A stretch of 64,000 nucleotides of DNA from Nonomuraea sediminis (GCF_018531495.1 NZ_JAHDTI010000001.1:1426001-1490000); one strand, 5' to 3'; counted from the first letter of the stretch, positions 25,625 to 35,242 are shown. The notes: generated from the letters alone by a model not told the origin. Numbers and translations are program-made.

Positions 25625-28368
25625 GGGAGTCTGGCCCGCTGCCCGACGCGGGGATGTACCGGATGTTCGACGGATACCTGGTGACGCCCGACCGCACCGG
25701 CTCAGGGTCCGCGTTCTCCCGCATCGCGTTCCGGCTGCCGGAGGTCGGGGCGGTGGCGAGCGGAACCGGCGACGCGGACGACATCCCCGCCGTGCGGATC
25801 GCGGTTGCGGACAGCATCCCCTTCCCCGCGTACGGGGAGGTGGTCGCCTCTTCCGTCGTCGGCGATTCCCGCACAGGCTGTCAGCAGGTGTGGTTCGTCC
25901 GGCACGTCGGCGGCGGCGTGTTCCTGGATCGCGTGTCGCTCGGTGCCGGGGCCGGTCAGGCTCTCGGGCGGACGACCTTTCCGCTGGAGGCGACCTGGGT
26001 GCGGTCGATCGCCGGCGAAGCCGTGCTTGCCACGGAGACCCAGGCCCTGCTGGTCGCCGGAGCCTCGGACCAGGGCGTCGTGGTGGGCGCCTTCGACGCG
26101 TCATCGGGGAAGCTCACGGGCACCTGGACGCTGCCAGGCTCGCCCGTCGGTCCGCTGGTCGGCAGCTGGATCGTGGTGCAGGACTTCACGACCTGGCTGT
26201 TCGTCACTGTCCGCACGGCCGGGGCGTTGTCGACCCTCGCGGTCCCCACGACCGCGCTCAGCCCCGGTAAACAGCTTCCGGCGGCCGATGTGCATCACCT
26301 GCCACGGGTGGACATCGCCACGGGATCGAGCGTGGACGCGACGCTCGGGAGGATGCTGCCCGGATCGGCCGGGAGCCAGCTCATCCTGGCCGCCGTCGGG
26401 CCGTCAGGTTCCCCGTTCGTGGTCATGCAGGGGTTCGATGCGGGCAAGCCGGCGCAGACCGCCGTCGCGGTGATCGATACGGCGTTCGCCAAGCCCAGGT
26501 CAGGACAGTATCGGGTGACCTGCGCTGATCTGGACAACAACGGTCAAGAGGAGCTCGTGCTTGCCTACCCGGCCGACTACGGCGGCGTGGCGGGTGCGGC
26601 CGCCTTCGTGCTGCTGCGCTTCGACGCGCACCGCAGCCGGTTGGAGGCGAGCAGCCGGTATGTCGCGGCAGGGCCAAGCGGGGCTCCGCTCGCGAGCCTG
26701 GACCTGCGGCTCGGCTCGGGCATTCTCGGCGACGCGGTCACCAGCGGCGTGTTCGTCCTCGGCGCCGGGGGCGATATCTCGCACATCATGAAGGGCGAGG
26801 TGCAGGTCTTCGCGGGCATCGTGCCCGTCAATCCGGTCACCCTGCGTTTTCCGCCCTATGCCGAGACCCCGGCCACGCTGCCCGCGGTAACCCAGGTCGC
26901 GGTCACGGGGCTGAAGGCACCTGGAATCCTCGGGTCGGTGGTGGACCTGGCCGGGCTCAGCGTCACGCTCGGATCGCCCGAGCTCACCCAACTGTCGTCG
27001 CGTGGCCAAATGCTCGCGATTCTGCAGGTCCCGCCATTCGACCGGGAGAATATCACCATAGCGCCGTCGCTCACCTTCTCCGAGTCGGACAACAAGGTGA
27101 AGGGGCTGTCGGTCACCTCGTCCAAGGACTGGGTCATGTCGGACGACGCCGGATTGTCGCTCGGCATCAGCAGTTCGACGCTCAATTTTCACCTGAGCAA
27201 GACGTACGGCCGCGGCTTTTCTCATACGGATGACAGCAGCACGTCGATCGGTGTCGCGATCAGCCGGACGCCGACACAGCTCGACCGGCTCGTGACGATG
27301 TCCGTCGACTATTCGGTCTGGCGTTACCCGATCATCCGCCGGTCCCGTGGCTCCGGGTCGGGCGGGACGCTGATGGTCATCTTTCCCGGTTCTTCGATTC
27401 CGGTGCAAGCCACTCCCATCGCCTACGACCCGCAGTTCGGATACCGCACCGCGTATGAGCCGGGAGCGCTCCTGTCGTACATCAATGCCGATCTCGACGG
27501 CTGGGACGAGACCAAGCAGGGTGAATTGCTGCTTTTCACGCCGCTGGTCAGCCTGGAAGTCACCAATGACCAGCCCGATGTCAATACCTACGACCGCAGC
27601 GATGCCAATCAGGGCACCATCGGCAAGCATTACTTCGTGGCGACATCAACGACCACCAGCGCGAACCTGCTCTCGAACACGAACTTGTTCAGTTATCTAC
27701 CTGCATCATTCGGGTTCAACCTGGGCACCGGCGAAACCTACTCCGACAGCGCAATGGAGATGACGTCCTTGTCGCGGACCGAATCCCTGTCGATCAGCGT
27801 CAGCGGGGGCACCGTTCCCGATGCCAGCTTCCGATATACGGTGACGCCGTATATCTACCAGCACGCCGGCCTCGGCTCCCTGGTCGTGGCGTTCAAGGTC
27901 GGAAACCTTGGTCCCGGATGGCGAACCCGGTACGCGAAGCCCTATCCGATGCTGATCTTGCCCTTCCGGCACTTGAGCCTGGATCCGCTCGAAAGGATCT
28001 TCAGCCGCAGCATCAGCTTCGAGAAGCAGCCCGACGGAACCGTGCACATCGTGGTCGAGGTCTTCAACCATGGCTTCACCGATGCCGAGATGGTCACCGT
28101 ACGGGCGCACCTCGGCAAGCCGAAGTTCGACGGGAACGGGCGCCCGGTCATCCCGGCGGACGCGCCCATCGGCGAGGTGCAGGGCCGCGTCGTGGCGCTG
28201 GGCCGGCAGCGGCTGCGGGTGAAGTGGGCTCCCCCGGCTGGGTCCTCGCACATCACGGCGGTTGTCTGGGGCGGACCGCGGACCATCGAGTTCGCGGAGA
28301 TCGCGTGGAACATCTACCCCGAGTCCGCGTTCGAGAGCCTCGGCCTGCCAGGGATCAGGGACGCCTGA
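25621..28368 (+). CDS. large beta-rich protein of unknown function (915 residues)
   Basis: There is no signal peptide or hydrophobic helix. Residues about 30-400 form repeated blade-like units with FG-GAP character (for example VTCADLDNNGQEELVLAYPA), suggesting a beta-propeller. From about 480 to 780 there are long Ser/Thr-rich alternating stretches (SLGISSSTLNFHLSKTYGRG, FVATSTTTSANLLSNTNLFS) like the strand segments of beta-barrel pore-forming proteins. The last 130 residues look like an Ig-like domain (VVEVFNHGFTDAEMVTVRAH). It starts at the four-base overlap with the previous gene. Both domain readings are inferences from pattern only. Confidence 0.8.
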   Translation: MRESGPLPDAGMYRMFDGYLVTPDRTGSGSAFSRIAFRLPEVGAVASGTGDADDIPAVRIAVADSIPFPAYGEVVASSVVGDSRTGCQQVWFVRHVGGGVFLDRVSLGAGAGQALGRTTFPLEATWVRSIAGEAVLATETQALLVAGASDQGVVVGAFDASSGKLTGTWTLPGSPVGPLVGSWIVVQDFTTWLFVTVRTAGALSTLAVPTTALSPGKQLPAADVHHLPRVDIATGSSVDATLGRMLPGSAGSQLILAAVGPSGSPFVVMQGFDAGKPAQTAVAVIDTAFAKPRSGQYRVTCADLDNNGQEELVLAYPADYGGVAGAAAFVLLRFDAHRSRLEASSRYVAAGPSGAPLASLDLRLGSGILGDAVTSGVFVLGAGGDISHIMKGEVQVFAGIVPVNPVTLRFPPYAETPATLPAVTQVAVTGLKAPGILGSVVDLAGLSVTLGSPELTQLSSRGQMLAILQVPPFDRENITIAPSLTFSESDNKVKGLSVTSSKDWVMSDDAGLSLGISSSTLNFHLSKTYGRGFSHTDDSSTSIGVAISRTPTQLDRLVTMSVDYSVWRYPIIRRSRGSGSGGTLMVIFPGSSIPVQATPIAYDPQFGYRTAYEPGALLSYINADLDGWDETKQGELLLFTPLVSLEVTNDQPDVNTYDRSDANQGTIGKHYFVATSTTTSANLLSNTNLFSYLPASFGFNLGTGETYSDSAMEMTSLSRTESLSISVSGGTVPDASFRYTVTPYIYQHAGLGSLVVAFKVGNLGPGWRTRYAKPYPMLILPFRHLSLDPLERIFSRSISFEKQPDGTVHIVVEVFNHGFTDAEMVTVRAHLGKPKFDGNGRPVIPADAPIGEVQGRVVALGRQRLRVKWAPPAGSSHITAVVWGGPRTIEFAEIAWNIYPESAFESLGLPGIRDA

Positions 28369-28369
28369 G

Positions 28370-29941
28370 GTGCCGCCGCGCCCCCTGATCACCGGGCACG
28401 CCCGAGCCGAGGCGGTGGCGCGGCCGGCACGCGAGCCGGCCTTGGCCGGATACGAGAGTCCCGTTGCCGACCACGAGATCGGCAAGCGACGCAGGGCGCA
28501 GGACTCCCTGGCACGCCGGCTGTACCCGGCCCTGCACGCCGTCGCCCTCGCGTGCTCCCGCCTCGGCCCTCGCCGGGCGGACAAACGCACCGGGCTGGTA
28601 GTCGCGACCTCGGCTGCCGACCGGCACGCCGTAGCGCGGTCCCCGCAGGCGTTCCTGCCGCCGATCGCCGGGGCAGCCGCTCAGCAGTCACGCCGGCTGG
28701 ATGTGCTGCTCGCCGTGTCGCGCTTCGTATCCGGCGGCCTGGCACAGGACGTGGCCGCGATGCTCGGCACGCGCGGCCCCGAGCTGTGCCTGCCAGGCGA
28801 CTGCGGGCTGACGCCGCTGGCGGTCGCCAGGCTGTTCATTGATTCCGGGCGGGCCGACGCCATGGTCGTGGTCTGCGTAGAGCCCTGGGCGGACGATCCC
28901 GGCCGGCATGAGGCTGTCGCCGTGGTCATCGAGCGGACGGCGGCCGCCGGGATCGCCGTACCATCCCCGTCGGCCGCGCTGGCCACCGACATAGCGGCCT
29001 GCGTGCCGACGATCGAGAACTACCTGCTCGCGTTCAGCCACAGTGAAAGCCGAGCCGACGCGCCGAGAACCCCGGGGACCGGCTGCGCCGTTCGCTGGGC
29101 CGCACCGACCGCACCCGCACCCGTCGACCCCGAAGCCTTCGTCGACCGCGGCCTGAGACTGCTTGATGAGAGCCTCCGCGCGGCTGGGTCGCGGGAGCTC
29201 GGGGTGGTGGTCGCAAGCCTGCTCGACCTGTCCCCCGAGCACGCGCTCGCCGCGATCGAGCGCGGAGCCGCGACACCGGAGGTCGCCGACGAGGCCGGCC
29301 GGATGACATTCGCCGGCAGGTTGCGGCAGCACCACATCGACCGGGGGCTGCGTGGCCCTTACATCGCGGTGACCGGAATCCCCGGCGCCTCGCTGCTCTC
29401 GCTGGCGATCGCCGAGGACCTGATCAGCCAGGGCACCGTGCCGGCCGTCGCGGTCATCGCCGGCGACTGGGTCGGGGCGGGTGCCGCTCGCGCGCTCGCC
29501 GTGCTCGACTGCCCCGACCGGCCGTACCTGCGATCATCGGTATCCGCGCTGGTGCTCGGGCCGGCCGACGATCATGCCGGCGGGCGGAGGATCCGGAGCC
29601 TGGTCGCCCGCCGCGACGCCTGCGACGAGTTCGGTGCCGAGCTCAGTGCGCATGCGCCGGATGACACGATCGCCAGCGGCTGCACGAGTGAGGATCTGGC
29701 CATGGCCCTGGCCTTCATCGGGCGGTCATCGCTGCCCGCCGGATCCGTCCGCCCGTCCACCTCTCGTTTTCTCGGTGCCGACGCGCTGGCGTGCGTAGCC
29801 GACTCTCTTGACCTGTCGGGGCGTACGGCGGTGTCGGTCCGCAACGCGCTCGGTGGATCCGGGGTCGTGCTGGTGGACGCCCCGAGTGAGGCGCTGGAGC
29901 GGGACCATTACTTGCGGCCGGGATTGCGTGACAGAGAGTAG
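28370..29941 (+). CDS. stand-alone ketosynthase-like (thiolase-superfamily) protein
   Basis: The protein has 523 residues from a GTG one base after the previous stop. PGDCGLTPLAVARLFIDSGR followed by ADAMVVVCVEPW aligns with the ketosynthase nucleophile region (TACSSSL...G.AD..L.GG), with Cys145 in the active-site position. The C-terminal half holds a second repeat of the fold, a His in SAHAPDDTIASGC, and VRNALGGSGVVLV, like the NxFGxGGxN end of ketosynthases. There is no acyl carrier protein, acyltransferase or other fatty-acid gene here. It may acylate or condense a small substrate, or be a non-catalytic member. Its tight coupling to the TIG and beta-rich proteins is the odd feature. Confidence 0.7.
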   Translation: MPPRPLITGHARAEAVARPAREPALAGYESPVADHEIGKRRRAQDSLARRLYPALHAVALACSRLGPRRADKRTGLVVATSAADRHAVARSPQAFLPPIAGAAAQQSRRLDVLLAVSRFVSGGLAQDVAAMLGTRGPELCLPGDCGLTPLAVARLFIDSGRADAMVVVCVEPWADDPGRHEAVAVVIERTAAAGIAVPSPSAALATDIAACVPTIENYLLAFSHSESRADAPRTPGTGCAVRWAAPTAPAPVDPEAFVDRGLRLLDESLRAAGSRELGVVVASLLDLSPEHALAAIERGAATPEVADEAGRMTFAGRLRQHHIDRGLRGPYIAVTGIPGASLLSLAIAEDLISQGTVPAVAVIAGDWVGAGAARALAVLDCPDRPYLRSSVSALVLGPADDHAGGRRIRSLVARRDACDEFGAELSAHAPDDTIASGCTSEDLAMALAFIGRSSLPAGSVRPSTSRFLGADALACVADSLDLSGRTAVSVRNALGGSGVVLVDAPSEALERDHYLRPGLRDRE

Positions 29942-29956
29942 GGAAATGCCTACCTT

Positions 29957-30310
29957 GTGTGCTGGTCGGCGGCGCGGGCACTTGGGCTCGCACTGATCAT
30001 CTTCCTGTCCGGCGTCGCCGGAGGGGTGGCGAGCGCCGGAGCGCTCGGTGTGGGCGCTGCCGCGCCGTTGTCGAACGCCGAGGTGGCGCACACTCACCCG
30101 GAGCACCACTCTCACTCGGAGGACACCCACCAGGACGCCGCCTGCCCGCGTTCCGCGGCGCGAACGGCCTCTCGGCCGAGGCTCGGGTTCGAGGCGGTAC
30201 GACCGTCCGTCAGCCCGGTGTCGCGCGATGAGGTCTCCTGGCGGGCATGCCGTGGAGGTCGTTCGCCGGGCACGCGGCTGCGTCTCAGTCTGAGCGTCGC
30301 CCGCACCTGA
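29957..30310 (+). CDS. small secreted His-rich protein
   Basis: The protein has 117 residues from a GTG at 29957 with GGGAAA ten bases upstream. A signal peptide or single anchor (ALGLALIIFLSGVAGGVASA) is followed by a His/Glu-rich stretch (AHTHPEHHSHSEDTHQDAAC) that could bind metal. The C-terminal part is Arg-rich and less convincing. It begins 15 bp after the ketosynthase-like gene and may belong to that operon. Confidence 0.55.
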   Translation: MCWSAARALGLALIIFLSGVAGGVASAGALGVGAAAPLSNAEVAHTHPEHHSHSEDTHQDAACPRSAARTASRPRLGFEAVRPSVSPVSRDEVSWRACRGGRSPGTRLRLSLSVART

Positions 30311-30359
30311 GCATTCCCGCTGTCATCTGCCGAGATCGTCGATGGAGCGGGGATTCCTC

Positions 30360-30593
30360 ATGCGTACCCAAGAAACACACGTCCTGGCCCAGACCTGGCA
30401 GCTCTACTGCCTGGACTGCCTGCAACTGCACCAGGAGCACTTCGAGACATGGCACGGCAAGGGCGACACCATCGCCTGGCGCCACCACGGGATGCCCAGC
30501 CAACCACCGTGGATCGATCCCAGCTGTCCGGGATGCCGTGGCCTCCGAGTCAAGGTGCTCCCGACCAGGTCGTTCATTCCACGGCAGAGCTGA
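30360..30593 (+). CDS. small zinc-ribbon-like hypothetical protein
   Basis: The protein has 77 residues with two Cys pairs: CLDCLQLHQEHFETWH and CPGCRG, a likely zinc knuckle. The ATG at 30360 follows GAGCGGGGA at good spacing; a second ATG at 30342 is possible. It has no recognised family. Small proteins like this often bind DNA or partner proteins. Confidence 0.6.
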   Translation: MRTQETHVLAQTWQLYCLDCLQLHQEHFETWHGKGDTIAWRHHGMPSQPPWIDPSCPGCRGLRVKVLPTRSFIPRQS

Positions 30594-31035
30594 GACCCGG
30601 CGGGCGACGCGGAGGCCTGACCGGGATCCGCCGCGACCGGAACGTTGGGCCCGGCGGCGAGCGGGGCAAGGGCCATGGATACGTAACCGGCGGTCAGCAG
30701 CGCCAACCCCGAGGCGGCCACGAACGGCCCAGCGCCCAACACCGAGCGTACGGTGCCATCCGCGATCCCCCGGAGCCTGTCGATCCGAAGAGGGGTGGGT
30801 GAGTGTGTCTTCCCCATGACGCACATGTCCTGCGCGAACAACCGGCCGCGGCTCAATCGGGTGTTGCCGGCGGACATCATCCCGAGCAGCCTTGCCGCGT
30901 GGTCCGGCCGCCCGGTCATGGTGGCCGCGATCAGGTCAGCCGCGGCATGACGCTGGCGACTCAAACCGTTGTGGACCAGATTCGACAAACCAGTCAGCAG
31001 CAGCGGAACGTCCACCATGCCTTTGACCTGCCGGC
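30594..31035. other. intergenic stretch with a possible membrane-protein remnant
   Basis: On the minus strand an open frame carries SVLGAGPFVAASGLALLTAG then YVSMALAPLAAG (about 30740-30660), one hydrophobic helix, preceded by LLLTGLSNLVHNGLSRQRHA. It has no start or ribosome site and ends in low-quality sequence. It could be the tail of a transporter gene. No intact gene is supported. Confidence 0.3.
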
Positions 31036-31911
31036 CTAGTGGGCTACCTCGGGCAGGTCGTCCGTCCACTCGGCCGCCTCCACGGCTATGGTGCCGGAAG
31101 GCTTCCCTGGGCCGGTGAAGGCCGACTCTCGTAGCCGCGCTGCCTCCGGATCCACGACGACTCGGACCTCCCCGTCCGGATAGCTGATCGCCAGCCCTTC
31201 GCCCCCGTTCACCGTGCCGAGGCTCCGGACGTTGGGTGACGAGGCGAGCGCGCGGAAGGCGGCCGCGCGCACCGCGGGTGGTGCGGGCATGCTGGAAAGC
31301 ACGTTGATCAGCGGGACGATGCGGCGGGTCTCCGGCATCGGCGGCTCTCCAGCGTGCTGGACAAGCCACGTCACCAGTGCCTCCGGGTCCGTGGGAAGCC
31401 GCTGGATCTGCTCGTAGCTCAGCCTCTTCTCCCCCAGATCGAAACCGTCGGACCAGTGCCCACCGCGTTCGTTGTCCTTGGCCTTGTCTTCCCCGCCTTC
31501 CCTCACCCAGGAGCCGCCGTCGCGCCGCGTCCAGGTCTCGATCGACGATCTCCCCGTTTGGCCGTTCGCGGTCTTGGTGTACGTGGTCTTGACGTACCAG
31601 TAGGTGCCCGACTCCTCCGGAGTCGTCGCCGCGGCCGTCGCGGCGGCGAGCAGGATCTGCCGCCCCGACTCCTGCACGCCGTACGACGGGTCCGCGGGCG
31701 GCGTCGAAGCGGTGGCGATCACCGTCGCGACAGCTGCGGTCCCAGCGGCCAGCGCCACGAAGGCCAGCTTCATCGCCGGCACCCGCCGGCGCGACGCGGG
31801 CGCCGGAGCGGCGGCGCGCTCCAGAAGGGCGGCGCGGGCGGAGCTGTACGCGGCGTGCGAGGGACCTTCGGGCCGCGGCCCTGCCGCGCGCAGAATTTCC
31901 AGGTCGTCCAT
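31036..31911 (-). CDS. CU044_5270-family membrane protein, partner of the ECF sigma factor
   Basis: The protein has 291 residues. A basic N-terminal part (about 1-45) precedes one membrane helix (MKLAFVALAAGTAAVATVIA), followed by an extracytoplasmic domain with WYVKTTYTK and RRIVPLINVLSSMPAPPAVR. This family is regularly found right after an ECF sigma gene in actinomycetes. Its start is two bases after the sigma stop, so the two are coupled. It probably acts as a membrane sensor or anti-sigma-like partner; it lacks an obvious zinc-binding anti-sigma motif. Confidence 0.88.
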   Translation of the reverse strand: MDDLEILRAAGPRPEGPSHAAYSSARAALLERAAAPAPASRRRVPAMKLAFVALAAGTAAVATVIATASTPPADPSYGVQESGRQILLAAATAAATTPEESGTYWYVKTTYTKTANGQTGRSSIETWTRRDGGSWVREGGEDKAKDNERGGHWSDGFDLGEKRLSYEQIQRLPTDPEALVTWLVQHAGEPPMPETRRIVPLINVLSSMPAPPAVRAAAFRALASSPNVRSLGTVNGGEGLAISYPDGEVRVVVDPEAARLRESAFTGPGKPSGTIAVEAAEWTDDLPEVAH

Positions 31912-31913
31912 GG

Positions 31914-32498
31914 TCAGCAGTCCTTTCCGAGGATCGTCAGCCCGGCGCGGATCGTCTTGCGGGCCCGGTGCAGCCGGGAGCGGACGGCGGCGGTGGTGAT
32001 GCCGAGCGCCTCGGCCACCTCCTCGTAGCTCAGCCCGCCCCAGGCGACGAGCAGCAGCACATCGCGATGGGAGTTGGAGATCTTCGCCAGCGCCGCCATC
32101 AACGGCGCCCGGTGCGCCATGGCGTCGATTCGGCCGGCGACCTGGTCGGCGTGGCCGTCGTCGGCCTCCGCGAGAGGTGTGCGGGAGAGCGCCCGATACC
32201 AGCGGGCCTCCGCCCGGTGATGGCGCGCGATCAGGTTGGCGACGATCCCGTAAAGCCAGGGCCTGGCGTCCTTGCGAGACAGGTCGTAACGGTCGCGCCG
32301 GTCGAACGCGATCAGGAACGTCTCCGCGGCAACGTCGTCGGCCAGGCTGGAGCCCAGCCGCTGGGCGGCGAAGCCATGGATCTGGAAGTAGTAGCGGTCG
32401 AAGACCGCGGCGAAGCGTTCAGGGTCTCGCCAGGATTGCTCGATGATCGCCGCGTCGCTGACCCCCTCGGCGGGAAGCGCCCGGGTCACTGCGACCAT
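31914..32498 (-). CDS. RNA polymerase ECF sigma factor (RpoE-like)
   Basis: The protein has 194 residues: sigma2 (about 25-95, FAAVFDRYYFQIHGFAAQRL, DVAAETFLIAFDRR) and sigma4 (about 130-190, ISNSHRDVLLLVAWGGLSYE, RSRLHRARKTIRAGL). It is unrelated to the ECF41 genes and lacks their C-terminal domain. It is followed by its membrane partner. No autoregulated promoter could be identified. The roughly 250 bp between its start and hutF hold no gene that can be supported. Confidence 0.93.
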   Translation of the reverse strand: MVAVTRALPAEGVSDAAIIEQSWRDPERFAAVFDRYYFQIHGFAAQRLGSSLADDVAAETFLIAFDRRDRYDLSRKDARPWLYGIVANLIARHHRAEARWYRALSRTPLAEADDGHADQVAGRIDAMAHRAPLMAALAKISNSHRDVLLLVAWGGLSYEEVAEALGITTAAVRSRLHRARKTIRAGLTILGKDC

Positions 32499-32750
32499 AC
32501 CCAGATCTTTCGTATCATCGTCTGCCTTCCGTAGCGTGAACGGTCACCCTCCTTCACCGATAGACGGATAAGCGTTTCATCGGCCGTCGCGGGAACGCCT
32601 GCTGCTTCCCTCCACGCCTGCTCAAGGACCTGTGCGATAAAACGGGCTCGATCGGGCCACCGAGTATTTGCGGTGTCCGGGCGGAGGCCAGGAGCGCGGC
32701 GAGAGCGGCGGATGTCGGCGCAGAGCTGACGGGTGGGGCAGGGGCGTTGG

Positions 32751-34058
32751 TTACGCCAGGGCCTGGTTCAGCGCACCGGCGACATCGGGAACGAGTTGGT
32801 GCGTGCCGTGCTGGACGATCACTCGGCCTCCGACGACGACGTCGGTGACGTCGGCGGCGGTGGCCGCGAACACCGCGGTCTCCGCGCCGTGCAGCGGTCC
32901 CGCGGTGCGTACCGAGTCGAGGGACACGGTGACGAAGTCGGCCAGGGCGCCCGCTTCGAGCCTGCCCGCCTCCGGCCACCCCAGCGACGCGTGGCCGTCG
33001 GCGGTGGCGGCCCTCAGGAGCGCGTCCGCGGTCCAGTGTCCACGGCGGCGGGTGCCCAGCCGTTCGTTGAGCTCCATGGCGCGGGCCTCCTCGAACAGGT
33101 CGATGACGGCCTGGCTGTCGCTGCCCAACGTCAGCGGTGATCCGGCGGCTTGCACGTCCCGTGCGGGTCCGATGCCGTCGGCGAGATCGCGCTCGGTCGT
33201 GGGGCACATGCACACCGTGGTGCCACTGCTGCCGAGCAGCGCGATGTCGTCCGTGGTCAGGTGCGTGGCATGCACGGCGGTGGCGCGCGGGCCGAGAACT
33301 CCGTGATCGGTCAGCAGGCGCGTAGGTGTGACACCGTGCGCGGCGAGGCATGCCTCGTTCTCGGCGGGCTGTTCCGACAGGTGAGCGTGGATCGGGGCGT
33401 CCCGTTCCGCCGCCCATGCGGCCACCGTGCCGATCTGGTCGGCAGGTACGGCGCGTACCGAGTGGACGGCCGCGCCGACGCGGGCGTGGCCCCCCTGTTT
33501 CAACCCGGAGACCCGCTCGGCCCACGCATCGGCGGATCCGTCGCTGAACCTGAGCTGGGTCTCGTCCGGCGCGGCGCCGAACCCCGAGGAGAGGTAGCAG
33601 GCGTCGAGCAGCGTGATCCGGATACCGGCCTGGGCGGCGGCCTCGATGAGCGCCTCTCCCATCGCGTTCGGATCGTCGTAGGCGACACCTCCTGGCGCGT
33701 GGTGGAGGTAGTGGAACTCGCCGACGCAGGTGATCCCGGCCAGCGCCATCTCCGCATAGACCGCCCGGGCGAGGGAGAGGTACGCGTCGGGAGTGAGAGC
33801 CGCCGCCACCCGGTACATGGTGTCGCGCCACGTCCAGAAGGTGCCGCTGCCGACCTGGGCGGCTCCGCGCAGCGCCCGGTGGAAGGCGTGGGAGTGGGCG
33901 TTGGCCAGTCCGGGGATGACGAGGCCGTCCAGCACGACGGCGTCACCAGGGACGCTGCCTGCGGATAGCGATGAGATGCGGCCCGCGGAGACCTCGATGA
34001 GGACGGCCGATTCCAGGGCACCGGTCCAGGCGTGCCTGGCCCAGAACCGGCCGTTCAC
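32751..34058 (-). CDS. hutF: formimidoylglutamate deiminase-like amidohydrolase
   Basis: The protein has 435 residues of the amidohydrolase superfamily. Metal ligands are visible in GLANAHSHAFHRAL, the later HAHLSEQPAENE and the Asp in LTLGSDSQAVID. HutF converts N-formimidoyl-L-glutamate to N-formylglutamate and ammonia in histidine breakdown. The GTG start overlaps the stop of the M20 gene by four bases. The order hutU, M20 amidohydrolase, hutF is the one I know from streptomycete hut clusters, where hutI follows; no hutI follows here. Confidence 0.88.
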   Translation of the reverse strand: MNGRFWARHAWTGALESAVLIEVSAGRISSLSAGSVPGDAVVLDGLVIPGLANAHSHAFHRALRGAAQVGSGTFWTWRDTMYRVAAALTPDAYLSLARAVYAEMALAGITCVGEFHYLHHAPGGVAYDDPNAMGEALIEAAAQAGIRITLLDACYLSSGFGAAPDETQLRFSDGSADAWAERVSGLKQGGHARVGAAVHSVRAVPADQIGTVAAWAAERDAPIHAHLSEQPAENEACLAAHGVTPTRLLTDHGVLGPRATAVHATHLTTDDIALLGSSGTTVCMCPTTERDLADGIGPARDVQAAGSPLTLGSDSQAVIDLFEEARAMELNERLGTRRRGHWTADALLRAATADGHASLGWPEAGRLEAGALADFVTVSLDSVRTAGPLHGAETAVFAATAADVTDVVVGGRVIVQHGTHQLVPDVAGALNQALA

Positions 34059-35238
34059 AGCAGGTCCTCCAGAACGGTGGCCAGGGCGGCCACGCCGGCG
34101 AGGCAGTCGGCCTCTTCCGCGTGTTCCGCCGGGGAGTGTGAGACACCGGTCGGGTTGCGGACGAACAGCATGGCCGTGGGCACGGCGGAGGCGAGGATGC
34201 CCGCGTCGTGCCCGGCGCCGGTCGGCAGGACGGGAACCCCGCCGAGCCGGGCGGCCAGGCGGTCCCTGAGCGGCCCGTCGAACTCGACCACCGGCGTGTA
34301 CGACTCGCGGGTGACCTCCGCCCCGGACTCATGAATGATCTCTTTGACGAGCATGTCGAGGGTGGCGGCATCGGCGGCGCGGGAGTCCAGCCAGGCGGTC
34401 ACCCGGGAGGCGATGGCGTTGGTGCCGTTGGGCTCGACCGACACCTTCCCGAAGGTGGCCAGCGCACCGGCGAGCCTGGCCCGCTCGCGGGCGTTCAGAA
34501 CAGTGGCCGCGTAAGCGAGCATCGGATCCCGGCGATCCTCCAGGCGGGTGGTGCCCGCGTGGTTGGCCTGCCCGTGGAAGTCGAACCGCCAGCGTCCGTG
34601 CGGCCAGATCGCCGAGGCGACGCCGACGGGCGCCTCGCCCAGGTTCCTGCCCTGCTCGACGTGGAGCTCGACGTAGGCGTCGATGCGCGCGAGCCGCTCG
34701 TCGTCGCGGCCGATGGCGTCGGGGTCCTGCCCGGCGCGTTCCATCGCGGCGCCGAGCGTGACTCCGGCGGCGTCCTGGAGAGAGCGTGCGTGGCCGGGTT
34801 CCAGGGCTCCGGTCATCAGCCGGGACCCGGTGCAGGCGACGCCGAACCTGGCGCCTTCCTCATCACCGAAGTTGACGATCGCCAGCGGACGGCCACCGGT
34901 GGCGCCCCGTTCCTGGAGCGCGTCCAGGGCCGCGAACGCCGACACGACGCCGAGCGGGCCGTCGTAGGCGCCGCCGTCCGGCACGGAGTCCAGGTGGGAG
35001 CCGGTGACGATGGCGTTGCCTGCCATGGGGTCGCCCGACCAGGCCCACTGGTTGCCGTTGCGGTCGACCTCGTAGCTCAGGCCCCTCTTCCGCGCCTGTT
35101 CCTCGAACCAGGCCCGGCATTCGCCGTCGGCGGAGGTCCAGGCGTGGCGGCGATATCCGCCGGTCGGCTCGTGACGTCCGACGGGCAGCAGCTCGCGCCA
35201 CATCTCGCGGAAACCGCCCTCGACCTGTTCGAGATCGA

Positions 35239-35242
<4 letters not shown>
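34055..35242 (-). CDS. M20-family amidohydrolase (allantoate / N-carbamoyl-amino-acid hydrolase type)
   Basis: The protein has 395 residues. Metal-site motifs are [37 protein letters not shown] and [10 protein letters not shown]. The dimerisation domain contains HANHAG-like QANHAGTTR. The family hydrolyses ureido or N-carbamoyl bonds. In histidine clusters it probably deformylates N-formylglutamate, filling the place of HutG; in an ergothioneine pathway it would instead fit N-carbamoyl-glutamate hydrolysis. A GTGA overlap links it to hutU and another to hutF. Confidence 0.88.

Noticed and set aside
32499-32750. Open minus-strand frame between hutF and the sigma gene that reads gene-like (ARFIAQVLEQAWREAAG)
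   Set aside because: It has no ribosome site or fitting start and ends inside the sigma gene; too short to support.
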